The notes below the pieces were generated by a model, which saw nothing but the letters and a program-made list of their open reading frames with translations, was not told the DNA's origin and did no database searches. 64,000 nt of DNA from Paenibacillus amylolyticus (GTDB taxonomy: Bacteria; Bacillota; Bacilli; Paenibacillales; Paenibacillaceae). Below are positions 9,094 through 17,799 of the stretch, one piece after another. The translations under genes were made by a program, and so were the position numbers. Within the stretch, counting starts at the first letter, position 1; each line of letters starts with the position of its first letter. The DNA is taken from positions 62,001 to 126,000 of the forward strand of contig NZ_RIAS01000004.1 of the NCBI RefSeq assembly GCF_003719335.1, given 5' to 3'.

Positions 9094-10794
9094 GTGAACC
9101 CATTAGTGTGGTATGATCTTTCGTTATTCGTGCTATTGTTTGGTGTGGGCGTGTATGTGTTTGCTACCGTTAGAATTACGAATTTACATAAGGTGTATTT
9201 TTTGTTTCACGGTTTGATGATGATGTGGCCTTTCTGTCAATTTGCGAGTACACTCACGGATGATCCGGGCCTGCAATTATTCTATGTTTTGCTGTCCTTT
9301 GTAGCGGTCTCGCTGCTGGGGAGTGGGTGGCTGCTGCTGACGCTATTTATTACGGGTTATGCGGAACGACTCAGCCAAAGGCGGCTGGTGTTGCTGTTTG
9401 TACCCGCTGTGATCGGAGCGATTGGGGTTGTTGCGAACCCTTGGCATGATTTTGTCATGCCTCTGGAGGGCGGTTATATCGAGCGTGCCTACGGCCCGTG
9501 GTTCTGGGTAGTCATGTTCATATTGGTGAGCTACTTCGTTACTTCTCTCGTCATTATGTTTCGTGCGGTATTTTCCTCCAAGACACCAGCCATGATTCAA
9601 AAACAGGTCAAAATCACCCTTTGGGGTATTTTTGTGCTGGCCATGTTCGCAACGCTGGATGCGGTCCTCAATGTGCTACTGAGCCGCTGGTTGCCGATTA
9701 TTCCGGGCCTGACCTCTCTGGGAATCTTCGTGTCGGACTTGTTCTTCGTATATGTGATCAAAAGGTACAACGTGTTCAACCTGGTCTCCATCGCCCATGA
9801 GGACGTCATTAATACGATCCCGTATGGCATTCTGGTGCTGGATGAGAACGAAGTGATTGTGGAGGTGAACAAAGCCTCTCGTTTTTTCATAGAACAACAT
9901 GTAGGGGATATCTGGGACATGGAGGGATTTCTCGCCGGTGTTTCAGTGGAGGGTGATGCTCGGACGTTTCTGAATAAGTATCTTTTGAAAAAAATGGAGC
10001 TGTGCCAGATCGAAGTGGTCGTAGAGAAAGACGGCCAGCTCTGCCACTATATTCTGCAATCTTCTCCGATTGTAGACTCGGCGCTTGCACCGCTAGGGCA
10101 CCTGCTGACGTTCCAGGATGTCTCGCAGGAGCGCTTCTATGCCAAGGCGATGAACCAGCAGAATAAGATACTGCATGAGCGTAATGAGGCGCTGGATCTG
10201 ATCCGTCAGGAGTTGTCCGAGGCCAATCGGAAGCTTGAAGAATTGGTGCTGACGGATAGTCTGACGCACTGTTATAACCGTCGTTACCTGACGCAACATC
10301 TGAATCATGAAGTACTCACGAACCTGCAATATAAAATGCCGTTTTCCCTCATGCTGCTCGATATCGACCACTTCAAAGCCATCAATGACCACTATGGTCA
10401 TGTTGTTGGGGACGAAGTGCTGGTGCGCACAGCGGAGGCACTTCGGCAGTCTGTGCGCAGTACTGACATTTTGACCCGCTATGGTGGAGAGGAATTTATG
10501 ATCTACCTGCCGCATACGGAGCATGATCTAGCGATTGATATGGCGGAGCGTGTAAGACAGACCGTGGAGTCCAACCGTATTGCATTGAATTATGGGTTGG
10601 GGGAAATAGCAATTACAATTAGCGTCGGTATTCTATCGATTGATGATTTTGCGTATGAGGATGAAGATGTGCCGGAGGATGGCGAGCGCTATTTAATTCA
10701 GCTATTTGATGCAGTGGACAAGGCACTGTATCAGGCGAAGCAAAAAGGCCGGAACCGGGTGGAGTATGGGGTGTTGGCGCGGGGCGTGGTGTGA
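9094..10794 (+). CDS. Membrane diguanylate cyclase (7TM-PAS-GGDEF)
   Basis: From GTG 9094 the product has 566 residues. About 220 N-terminal residues form seven hydrophobic segments like the histidine-kinase N-terminal 7TM domain. A PAS-like region follows (PYGILVLDENEVIVEVNKAS), then a GGDEF domain with the active motif RYGGEEF near residue 466, preceded five residues upstream by an inhibitory-site motif RSTD. It should make c-di-GMP at the membrane in response to an unknown signal, with product feedback. GTG was preferred over ATG 9058 because AAGGAG lies 7 bp before it. It appears to be a single-gene unit. Confidence 0.92.
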   Translation: MNPLVWYDLSLFVLLFGVGVYVFATVRITNLHKVYFLFHGLMMMWPFCQFASTLTDDPGLQLFYVLLSFVAVSLLGSGWLLLTLFITGYAERLSQRRLVLLFVPAVIGAIGVVANPWHDFVMPLEGGYIERAYGPWFWVVMFILVSYFVTSLVIMFRAVFSSKTPAMIQKQVKITLWGIFVLAMFATLDAVLNVLLSRWLPIIPGLTSLGIFVSDLFFVYVIKRYNVFNLVSIAHEDVINTIPYGILVLDENEVIVEVNKASRFFIEQHVGDIWDMEGFLAGVSVEGDARTFLNKYLLKKMELCQIEVVVEKDGQLCHYILQSSPIVDSALAPLGHLLTFQDVSQERFYAKAMNQQNKILHERNEALDLIRQELSEANRKLEELVLTDSLTHCYNRRYLTQHLNHEVLTNLQYKMPFSLMLLDIDHFKAINDHYGHVVGDEVLVRTAEALRQSVRSTDILTRYGGEEFMIYLPHTEHDLAIDMAERVRQTVESNRIALNYGLGEIAITISVGILSIDDFAYEDEDVPEDGERYLIQLFDAVDKALYQAKQKGRNRVEYGVLARGVV

Positions 10795-10809
10795 GAAGGG
10801 TAATGTGTA

Positions 10810-10839
10810 AAAAAGAGTGGAGACAATGGCTCCACTCTT
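10810..10839 (-). terminator. Intrinsic terminator for the XRE gene
   Basis: AAGAGTGGAG and CTCCACTCTT form a 10-bp stem. On the minus strand the stem is followed by TTTTTT, so it ends the XRE gene to its right. It may also slow plus-strand transcripts from the cyclase. Confidence 0.75.
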
Positions 10840-10870
10840 GGAAAGAATATGTATGATATACGTGCACAAA

Positions 10871-11224
10871 TTAACGTTCATCTGAGCGTTTTTTTGCATT
10901 TTCAATGGAGATCAAAATTTCCTTGTTAATTCTGGTTAAAGATTCGATTTGTTCCGCATGTTGACCGCTAACTAAAGTCATATGTTCATTCAAGGCTCTT
11001 TTGTAGGAAGAGTCTTCTTCAAATTTAAAGATTTCCTCGGCAGGAACCTGAAAGCCATTCATGATCTTCTCGAGCGTCTCCAAGGAAATGTTGCGATCTC
11101 CTCGTTCAACTCCGCCAATATAACTATAATGAAGACCCGCGGCTTCAGCCAGTTGCTCCTGAGTCCAGCCTTTGGCCTTTCTTAATTCACGAATTCGATT
11201 ACCAACAGCTTCTGGTAAACTCAT
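10871..11224 (-). CDS. XRE-family helix-turn-helix regulator
   Basis: A 117-residue DNA-binding protein with a SinR/C-protein-like helix-turn-helix at residues about 8-62 (IRELRKAKGWTQEQLAEAAG, YIGGVERGDRNIS) and a helical C-terminal tail. ATG 11224 was chosen because AGAGGTGATCAA directly precedes it; a longer frame starting at 11266 would add 14 residues without a better site. It is divergent from the frameshifted helical-repeat gene, with 163 bp between them, and could regulate it. Compact stand-alone regulators like this often work with a neighbouring gene; the pairing is inferred from position only. Confidence 0.88.
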   Translation of the reverse strand: MSLPEAVGNRIRELRKAKGWTQEQLAEAAGLHYSYIGGVERGDRNISLETLEKIMNGFQVPAEEIFKFEEDSSYKRALNEHMTLVSGQHAEQIESLTRINKEILISIENAKKRSDER

Positions 11225-11387
11225 TTGATCACCTCTACTTAAGGTTAGAAGAGGATATAAAGTCATGACAGACTAACGGATGTGAAATTAAATGAGTTAT
11301 AATAGTACTTATTAGTACATTTTATATTGATCTTCTTTTTATTTATCTATACAATAATTTCAGAATAGCTAAAGGAGGCTTCCTTTT

Positions 11388-12190
11388 TTGCGATCATCTA
11401 TCCTGAAATCCCTCAAACCGGACATTATCGTTGAGATGCTCGATATGGCTGTGGCTTTTGAAAATTGGAACAAGGTGCTGGAGACGGCGGGTGTGTTGTA
11501 CCAGTGCGCGCAGTGTATATATGAAGAACGAGTGGAGTGTCAGGAGAAAGGTGGGTCCAAACTTTATACTCATACGGAACGTCCATTGGTTTATTACATG
11601 GGATGGAGTCATATGATGCGAGGTATGGCTTATCAGAAGCAGGGCAGATCGATCAGGCGCGAGCTTGTATCCGGCAGTATGCAACATTGGGGTGTATGGA
11701 AGGAATGGATGAGGCAGAGCTACAAGTTGTGCAGGAGTTCAAACGTAAAGCTGAAATCCATCGCTATGCACTTGAGATTGAAGCCGGGCAGGTTGAGTTG
11801 CTGGAAGGGTACGTGAACCTGTTGCTAGAGTATCCGGAGGAACGTCTGTCAGGGTTGAAGGTGATCACAGAGGCCGCGGTGCGGCATGGGTGGCGGATTG
11901 ATTTAATCATACAGATGATTGAGGAGAAGGTTGATGGGTCAGGAGTGGATATGGATTCGTTAAACAACGATGATATGTACTATTATTGTTACCAAAGGGC
12001 TTTATATGAACAGTGGATGGGAAGGCCGCAGGAGGCGGTGGAGTTTATTTTGAAGGCGATGTGTGTAGCGGACAGACTGGGGATGGAAAGGCATATTATC
12101 AAGTGTACAGCGGTTTTGGAATCATTGCGGGAAATGGCGACGGAGGAGCAGATTGAGCGGTATCGGATGTTTTTAACAGGGATAAAATAG
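11388..12190 (+). pseudogene. Helical-repeat (TPR-like) protein gene with a frameshift
   Basis: A TTG start at 11388, nine bases after a strong AAAGGAGG, opens the first frame (RSSILKSLKPDIIVEMLDMA). Sense is lost near 11645 and continues in another frame (QIDQARACIRQYATLG to FLTGIK at 12190). Adding one G to the GGG at 11642-11644 joins both parts into one protein of about 267 residues reading AYQKQGQIDQARACI. The product is Trp/Tyr-rich and helical, like tetratricopeptide-type repeats, with no membrane segment. Either the gene is inactivated by a one-base deletion or the base was lost in sequencing. The function is unknown; a divergent XRE regulator is adjacent. Confidence 0.75.
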
Positions 12191-12381
12191 GGAGTCGTTG
12201 CGTTTACTGAAAATGGTAGGATGTGCTTGGATGTGGGTATATGCATATAGGACTATAGCACCGATGAGTGGTATATCAGATGTCGGGTTATAGGTAAATT
12301 CAGGATGTTAGCCGGATGGTTTTACATATTACACTTCTGCTAACATAGGATAATCCTATTTCAAATGAGCGGAGAAAGCGT

Positions 12382-13605
12382 ATGAGTACAATCAAAGTGA
12401 CCCCTGAACAATTACATCACGTATCGAATCAAGTGGATCAGGCGAGACAACAGTTGGAGCATATCCAGGATAACCTTTCAAGGCAGATCATGTTTCTTCA
12501 GGCCGTATGGCTGGGTGTGACGCAGGAGCGTTTTTATGGTGATTTTGCACGGTCACGTCCTGTATTACAGAAAGCACTGGAGAGCATGTTGTATACTTCG
12601 AAAGAATTAACGGATATTGCTACGAGGTTTGAGCAGGCAGATGCCGAGAAGGGCAGTCTGGGTGGTGTTATTGGTGCTGTGGGTGCGGTATCGATGGTGA
12701 AGAGCTCGGGGAGTGATGCGGGTTCGGAGGATAAAGGCTACCGGATGGCACAAGTGAATATGTACGGCAGGCTGATGTGGATGCCAGTGAACGAGAATGG
12801 TGTTCCAGATCAAGCTTCTTTGCAGGCGTATCAGAAGGATCAAGGACATGTGGATATCAATCGGATGCAAGCAGGTCATGCAGAAGATCCGGGGGAAGAT
12901 CTTGATGCCTTGCAGATTGAAGCCTTTGAAAATGGAGTTCATCCCTTCACAGGCGAGCCAGTGAATGATCGATATGCACAGATGATGGTAACTTCTCTGA
13001 AGTTCAGTCAGATTTTTATGGCTTTTCAGATGGTTCGCGGAAGTATGCCTGGGCGCAAAGGCCCGTTTCGCTTGCCTTCTTCTCATCCGGCGGTGGCGAA
13101 GTTGAAGAAGAATTTGGAGGATCATAAGGCTAGGAAAGAGAACAAGTCTGATGCAAGATCAACTGGGGGAAATAGTGTAGATTTAAAAGTAAGTCCGAAA
13201 GTAATAGAACATTCTTCTAAAGGTGACTTCACTGTTAACCCGAAGAATGGAAAGATATCTAAGATGAGAGGTGGAGGACATGGACAGTCCAATATTGATT
13301 TTCTTAGAACTAACGGATTTGAATATAATATTGAAAAAACATATCCTAATGGCGTAAGAGTAGGTAATGTGCCTGAGCATAAAACTCCAGCAAAAAGAGA
13401 AGGGAGTAATCAGGCTTGGTTTCCAAAAAACTGGTCAGAGTCAGATATTGTTGAGGCAGGAAAGAGTGTCGTAGATATACCACAAAATGCATCTAAGCCA
13501 GATGGTGTAGTTATTTATGGTGAATACAAAGGTGTTAGAGTAGGAGTTATAAAGACGAATGGAGAGATTGGAACTATCTTTCCTGATGCTGAAAAACAAC
13601 CATAA
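12382..13605 (+). CDS. WXG100-EndoU polymorphic toxin (type VII secretion substrate)
   Basis: The 407-residue protein starts with a WXG100-type helical hairpin (residues 1-90, with AVWLGVTQERFYGDF carrying the W-x-G turn). A linker with HPFTGEPVNDRY follows. From about residue 264 comes a bacterial EndoU-like nuclease domain, with the conserved RGGGHGQ (His about 300), NGVRVGN, a second His about 333 and the typical WFPKNWSESDIVEAG. EndoU toxins cut RNA in target cells, and WXG proteins leave through the type VII system. Codon use changes from balanced to AT-rich near 13150, at the start of the toxic domain. The next gene begins 19 bp after the stop and is the likely immunity gene. Confidence 0.88.
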   Translation: MSTIKVTPEQLHHVSNQVDQARQQLEHIQDNLSRQIMFLQAVWLGVTQERFYGDFARSRPVLQKALESMLYTSKELTDIATRFEQADAEKGSLGGVIGAVGAVSMVKSSGSDAGSEDKGYRMAQVNMYGRLMWMPVNENGVPDQASLQAYQKDQGHVDINRMQAGHAEDPGEDLDALQIEAFENGVHPFTGEPVNDRYAQMMVTSLKFSQIFMAFQMVRGSMPGRKGPFRLPSSHPAVAKLKKNLEDHKARKENKSDARSTGGNSVDLKVSPKVIEHSSKGDFTVNPKNGKISKMRGGGHGQSNIDFLRTNGFEYNIEKTYPNGVRVGNVPEHKTPAKREGSNQAWFPKNWSESDIVEAGKSVVDIPQNASKPDGVVIYGEYKGVRVGVIKTNGEIGTIFPDAEKQP

Positions 13606-13624
13606 TCATAGGAGGAATTTATAG

Positions 13625-13924
13625 ATGTTCAAAGAAGCCAAGGAAGTAATACGGAAAAGAGCAGATCTTCATATGAATGATCCCGCAATAGAGCATTACA
13701 GAGAGGAATTAATTAATCTCTTAAGTCAAAATGAAAACGAAACAATCGCATTTCTAAAAAAGTGTAGTAAAGAAGAAATTCTTTGGATCAGTGAGGTGTT
13801 CGAAGAAATTTCTTATAATCTTCAAAGTGTTGAATATATTAACACGCTCAAGGATATTAACAAAAAATACCCCGAATTAAAATTGACTAATGTTATTAAC
13901 ACAGCTGTTTCTTACATGGATTAG
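13625..13924 (+). CDS. Probable immunity protein for the EndoU toxin
   Basis: A 99-residue acidic, helical protein with no signal peptide or membrane segment, so it should be cytoplasmic. A TAGGAGGAATTTATAG ribosome site precedes the ATG. It follows the toxin stop by 19 bp and shares its AT-rich composition. In polymorphic toxin loci this position is normally held by the cognate immunity gene, which binds and blocks the toxin in producer and sister cells. No named immunity family is recognised, so the role rests on context. Confidence 0.65.
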   Translation: MFKEAKEVIRKRADLHMNDPAIEHYREELINLLSQNENETIAFLKKCSKEEILWISEVFEEISYNLQSVEYINTLKDINKKYPELKLTNVINTAVSYMD

Positions 13925-13938
13925 AGGACGAGGGACGG

Positions 13939-14541
13939 ATGAGAAACGATATGTATAACAGATTCGAACTTCATACAAAATGGGTTGATACTAGCGGTCA
14001 AGAAGGTGAGCAACTTCGATTGCAGGATGTTGATTTTCGAGAATTTGATATTTCTAATATTTATTTAGAACAGTCATTTATAGCTAGTTGTACTTTTGAG
14101 GGTCTGAGTCTTAACAATATAGATTTTCATGCCTCTGTTTTAAGTTCGTCATTATATAAAAATAGCAACTTGATCCATTGTGATTTTTACAAATCAGACT
14201 TGTCATATGCAGAATTCTCCAACTCTAATTTGGATACAGTTCGATTTTCAAGAGGAGATCTATGGGAAACACTATTTAATAATGCGACAATTAAAAACTG
14301 TAATTTCTCAACCTGCAACCTCTCTTTAACTGATTTTAGCTATGCTTCATTAACAGATGTAGACATAAGTGAAGCGAGGCTTGAAGGGGTTTTGTTTTAT
14401 GGAGTAACGCTAAGAAACATCAAAGGAATAGAAGAGGCCAATTTCCACAGTATTAATATTGGCTCAGCCGATAAACCTCAAATTCTCAAAGGGCAGGAAG
14501 CAAGGGACTGGCTTCGCATGAAGGCCGAAGAAAGAAAGTAA
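13939..14541 (+). CDS. Pentapeptide-repeat protein
   Basis: A 200-residue protein whose middle is a run of A(D/N)LxX-type pentapeptide repeats, for example SFIASCTFEGLSLNNIDFHA, KSDLSYAEFSNSNLDTVRFS and CNLSLTDFSYASLTDVDISE, predicting a right-handed quadrilateral beta helix. The start is ATG 13939, 12 bp after the previous stop, within an ACGAGGGACGG ribosome-site context. Members of this fold act as DNA-mimicking protectors of gyrase, among other roles, and occur in toxin-immunity loci. The position in the island suggests protection; the target is unknown. Confidence 0.8.
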   Translation: MRNDMYNRFELHTKWVDTSGQEGEQLRLQDVDFREFDISNIYLEQSFIASCTFEGLSLNNIDFHASVLSSSLYKNSNLIHCDFYKSDLSYAEFSNSNLDTVRFSRGDLWETLFNNATIKNCNFSTCNLSLTDFSYASLTDVDISEARLEGVLFYGVTLRNIKGIEEANFHSINIGSADKPQILKGQEARDWLRMKAEERK

Positions 14542-14593
14542 TCTATCAGGTTTTAAATTTCTCTGGAATCATGAAAAGAGGCAATAAAATAAC

Positions 14594-15085
14594 ATGGGAA
14601 CAACAGCTTTTTTTCTAACGGAGCGTGAAAAGTATTCACCAGAGAAGTTTTTATCTGACACTATAATTGCTGTGTTTCAATCAGATCATAGGCTAATTTT
14701 TGATAATCATAAAAATATTGAAAATGGGAGATTTTCTTCAACAACCTTGAATGTTCTAAGTCATTCGTACAATAGTGGAGAGAATAACCACCAATTTATT
14801 CTATATGTAAAGGCAAAAGAAAATAAAAGTGTTTTATTTCATGATTATGAGGATCTAAATCTAGACCCTAAACAGGATCTCATTCGGGTAGGTACAATAG
14901 AAGAGGTATTTGGTGCAGAAGAGGTAATTTTTCAATTTGTTTATGAATATTTGAAGCTTAACCAATCGGACTACTTTTGGGTAGCAGATTACGATTGGGT
15001 CTACACTTGGGAAGATATTAATAAACTACACTCCATGTCCTATGATTCCGACTGGTGTTACAAAAATCCTAAGATGATGGGATAA
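14594..15085 (+). CDS. Hypothetical protein in immunity island
   Basis: A 163-residue cytoplasmic protein, AT-rich like its neighbours and aromatic-rich near the C-terminus (SDYFWVADYDWVYTWEDINK). No family is recognised. There is no signal peptide. AAAAGAGGCAATAAAATAAC precedes the ATG. Its place between a pentapeptide-repeat gene and further immunity-like genes, in the same orientation with short gaps, suggests another immunity factor; that is inference only. Confidence 0.6.
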   Translation: MGTTAFFLTEREKYSPEKFLSDTIIAVFQSDHRLIFDNHKNIENGRFSSTTLNVLSHSYNSGENNHQFILYVKAKENKSVLFHDYEDLNLDPKQDLIRVGTIEEVFGAEEVIFQFVYEYLKLNQSDYFWVADYDWVYTWEDINKLHSMSYDSDWCYKNPKMMG

Positions 15086-15093
15086 GAAACGAA

Positions 15094-15531
15094 ATGTACA
15101 AAGAACTTGATAATCTTTTATCCGCCGAGACAACAGTTGATTCCTGGTACGATGACGGTTGTGTTATAGCGATAGAAATTCTGGGGGATTTTAATCCAGA
15201 TGATTGGGACTTTTTATCTAGAGCAGCATGGAGCAAACCCCTCAACTGGCAGAAGAAGCTTGCGTACTGCTTGGATAGTACTCAACAGATACATGGATTT
15301 GAATTATTGATATCTTTACTGACTGTTGGGGATAGAGAGTTATTTGAAATATGTATAGACACACTAAGGAGCTACACATCTCCTGAGTATAAACAAAGAT
15401 TAATACATGAACCTCTGTTACTAGAGCGTGTGGCTACTGCACTGTCTGGGGCAGGTATTGCGGAACGAAGGGTACTGGAGGATTTTCTCAGAGGCTTATT
15501 AATCTCACCGGATTCGGAGGGGTACACCTGA
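15094..15531 (+). CDS. Helical immunity-like protein
   Basis: A 145-residue acidic helical protein starting 8 bp after the previous stop. The pattern (WDFLSRAAWSKPLNWQKKL, LLISLLTVGDRELFEICID, RVLEDFLRGLL) resembles small HEAT-like immunity proteins that follow secreted toxins. No catalytic motif is visible. Tight packing indicates co-transcription with the rest of the island. Its cognate toxin is not in this window unless it also guards against the EndoU protein. Confidence 0.6.
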   Translation: MYKELDNLLSAETTVDSWYDDGCVIAIEILGDFNPDDWDFLSRAAWSKPLNWQKKLAYCLDSTQQIHGFELLISLLTVGDRELFEICIDTLRSYTSPEYKQRLIHEPLLLERVATALSGAGIAERRVLEDFLRGLLISPDSEGYT

Positions 15532-15542
15532 GTAAACGGATT

Positions 15543-15932
15543 ATGGACATTTACTGTATAGATTATGATAGCCAGATGGACAACGGTAATCCTGTGGCTT
15601 TGGAGCAGTGGTACGGTAGGCTGCTTAACAAAAAAGTAGATGATCTAAACTTAGAAGATGTAAGCCGAATGCTGGGTCAGCGTGTGTTTTTGGAACTGGG
15701 CATAGAAAAGGCGATGGAAATTTTGTCCGAGGATCCTCTTGCTGGGGAGATGTATGACGGTCATTTGCTAGAGCTCTTGTATGGTATCGAACTGGATGAA
15801 TTTCAGAATTTGGAACAGTTGGAAATATTGATCCAGCATATTCATGCTAGTCTTTCACAATTCGGATGGACTCATCAAGAGGAAAAAGAAGAGTACGCTG
15901 ACTTAGTGCAACGGTTTATAGCAAAATTTTGA
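15543..15932 (+). CDS. Contact-dependent inhibition immunity-like protein
   Basis: A 129-residue acidic protein. The segment ALEQWYGRLLNKKVDDLNLE, then VSRMLGQRVFLELGIEKAME and the DGHLLELLYGIE stretch resemble the helical CDI immunity family (CdiI-like), which neutralises toxins delivered by neighbours. The ATG at 15543 lies 11 bp after the previous stop but 15 bases beyond GGAGGGG. An in-frame CTG at 15528, overlapping the previous TGA, has better spacing and would add five residues. Assignment is by pattern and context. Confidence 0.65.
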   Translation: MDIYCIDYDSQMDNGNPVALEQWYGRLLNKKVDDLNLEDVSRMLGQRVFLELGIEKAMEILSEDPLAGEMYDGHLLELLYGIELDEFQNLEQLEILIQHIHASLSQFGWTHQEEKEEYADLVQRFIAKF

Positions 15933-16007
15933 GAAGAGATTACTATCTGGGCTGTCAGAAATAAGGTCAGTATTTTTACATCAGACAAACCCCGAGGGGA
16001 TGAAAAA

Positions 16008-16406
16008 ATGTACGAATACCATGGATGGGCAACGATAAGAGAAAGCGCGTCGTTTGAAGAAGATGAGGATCAATATGATGAAGCTATTCAGGAGTTACAG
16101 AAGTACATTGAGAAGTTGAATTGGCCTTCAAGTGTACTAGATCTGAGGGCTGTTAATGGTGACTATCAGCTTTGGATTGCTGGCCTTGATAACCACAAAC
16201 CTGAAACCAAATACAATCCGATTGAAGTGTTCAGAAAAGCAGGTGAAATAGCTCCGGGTTCCTACGGCATTCTTTACGTAAGAGATAGTGATGATACGGC
16301 ATCATCTAATCAGTTCAAGGTGTATACGTTAATACGAGGTGAGATTGCAGAGCAAGAAGATCCATTTCTTTCCCCTTTTGTGCCTAAATTAGAGGATGAG
16401 TGCTAA
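16008..16406 (+). CDS. Immunity protein 7 (Imm7) family
   Basis: A 132-residue protein with the characteristic start MYEYHGWATIRESAS followed by an acidic helix, and GSYGILYVRDSDD in the second half, as in Imm7 proteins of polymorphic toxin systems. A GAGGGGATGAAAAA ribosome-site context precedes the ATG. The stop overlaps the start of the next gene by 7 bp, so the two are translationally coupled. It should act in the cytoplasm by binding a toxin domain. No matching orphan toxin is in view. Confidence 0.8.
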   Translation: MYEYHGWATIRESASFEEDEDQYDEAIQELQKYIEKLNWPSSVLDLRAVNGDYQLWIAGLDNHKPETKYNPIEVFRKAGEIAPGSYGILYVRDSDDTASSNQFKVYTLIRGEIAEQEDPFLSPFVPKLEDEC

Positions 16407-17614
16407 TAAAAAGACAGGGCAGTATTACTTTTGGAAAGGAGAGTTTGCTTGTGGATGCATGGCTGAGCAATGAGAACCGCGCATATGTTGGTCTGGAGCC
16501 TGTTGAATCGCACTGGGATAGGGTAGACATCAAGAAGGGCTACTATGTTTATTTTGATGGAGACGTTATTCGTAAACGAATATCGAGCCTGCCGGAGAGT
16601 TATGTGGAAGAGGACGTGTATATTGAGGTGCGAGATCGGCAATTTGTTGTGCCTAAGACGAGCAGAGGCAAGGAGAAAAATTTGACCTACACAACGGTAT
16701 CCGGCTTCAAGGCAGAAGGTGTTACGTTCTCCGCCGGAATCAGTCCGTATGATGGCAAGAGTTACGTTACAGCTTATAATAAACGTAACAGCGTGAGTCT
16801 ACCGATTTCGGACTGTTCCCACATGACATCCAAAGCAGAGATCATCTCCTGGCTGGAGCATTTTCCGGGCACCGTGCCGGATGACTATGGCCGCAAGCTG
16901 GATCGATTAAAAAATATGCCAAACCAACGTTATCAGGCGGTGCCAGGTGATATTTTCAGAGTAGAGCTGGATCTGCATACCGATGGGTATGTGCTTGTGA
17001 TTGGCAACCTTCGTCAGATGGAAAAGGATCATTTATTTTCCGAGCAAAGCATCTGGAGATCGGTCATGACCATGCCGCTGTTTGTGAGGCCCTTCTTATG
17101 GAAGACAACGGAGCGTTCCCCTTCGCTAGAGGACATTTTGGCGGCCCCGATGTCGGAGACAACGAGGATTGTGATGGATGACTTCTTTTTTCGTGGAGGA
17201 TATGAGTTTGTGTATCATAAACCATTGGAGGAAGAGGATATCCTGTTTCCTATAGGGTACGGACCGACAACCAGCGTTACGAATGAGCGTGTAGTCCGTT
17301 TGAGTTGGGGCTTGGGCACGTTACATAAACCTGAGGAGCAAACGCCATTTAGGCTGGAACGGAATTTCATGAATCACGGAGCCTGCTCGGGTCTGACCAC
17401 CGAATGCTTTGGCCCGCCATCTGAGCGTATGCATGAGAAGGACCTGGCCCATCCGCAGTATGCGAAGGAGCGTAAACAGGCGTTGGCGGAATTCGGATTA
17501 TCGGAGGACATTACATATGATGAATTTTGCCAGAAGACGGGGGCTATGACGCGCTTGCAGTATATCGATTATGTAAAAAGAAAGTATCGCATCCCTACAG
17601 ATGGAGAGAATTAA
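16400..17614 (+). CDS. Imm26-like immunity protein, long form
   Basis: A 404-residue protein starting at GTG 16400 (GAGG five to six bases upstream) and overlapping the Imm7 gene. The N-terminal half is beta-rich with no recognised family. The middle region, YQAVPGDIFRVELDLHTDGY and VLVIGNLRQMEKD, matches the Imm26 pattern, and the C-terminal part (HPQYAKERKQALAEFGLSED) resembles a short helical segment. Imm26 domains protect against secreted toxins. The length exceeds a single Imm26 domain, so this may be a fusion of two protective modules. A terminator follows 30 bp later and closes the island. Confidence 0.72.
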   Translation: MLIKRQGSITFGKESLLVDAWLSNENRAYVGLEPVESHWDRVDIKKGYYVYFDGDVIRKRISSLPESYVEEDVYIEVRDRQFVVPKTSRGKEKNLTYTTVSGFKAEGVTFSAGISPYDGKSYVTAYNKRNSVSLPISDCSHMTSKAEIISWLEHFPGTVPDDYGRKLDRLKNMPNQRYQAVPGDIFRVELDLHTDGYVLVIGNLRQMEKDHLFSEQSIWRSVMTMPLFVRPFLWKTTERSPSLEDILAAPMSETTRIVMDDFFFRGGYEFVYHKPLEEEDILFPIGYGPTTSVTNERVVRLSWGLGTLHKPEEQTPFRLERNFMNHGACSGLTTECFGPPSERMHEKDLAHPQYAKERKQALAEFGLSEDITYDEFCQKTGAMTRLQYIDYVKRKYRIPTDGEN

Positions 17615-17644
17615 TCCTGCGCATCTCATATAAAAAACATCCCA

Positions 17645-17677
17645 AATCCGCTCTCATTCGAGAGACGGATTTTTTTG
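17645..17677 (+). terminator. Intrinsic terminator of the immunity island
   Basis: AATCCG-CTCTC, loop ATTC, GAGAG-A-CGGATT, then TTTTTT. It ends the transcription unit that starts with the toxin. Confidence 0.85.
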
Positions 17678-17699
17678 CGTTCAACCCACCAAAAATATC

Positions 17700-17760
17700 T
17701 TGTCAAAACGTAATCATTACGATAAGATAATATTCATTGTTTAAATAGTAATTGTTACGA
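17700..17760 (+). promoter_or_regulatory. Promoter with two Zur-type boxes
   Basis: ACGTAATCATTACGA (17708-17722) matches the Bacillus Zur consensus TCGTAATNATTACGA at 14 of 15 positions. TAGTAATTGTTACGA (17746-17760) matches 13 of 15. A -35 TTGTCA (17700-17705) and -10 TAAGAT (17723-17728), 17 bp apart, enclose the first box, so a bound repressor would cover the promoter. Related Fur and PerR boxes differ in the outer bases (TGATAAT, TTATAAT); CGTAAT/ATTACG favours Zur and zinc control. Confidence 0.75.
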
Positions 17761-17799
17761 TTAATATTGAGGTTGATATTTATATGAAGAGAGAGGGGC

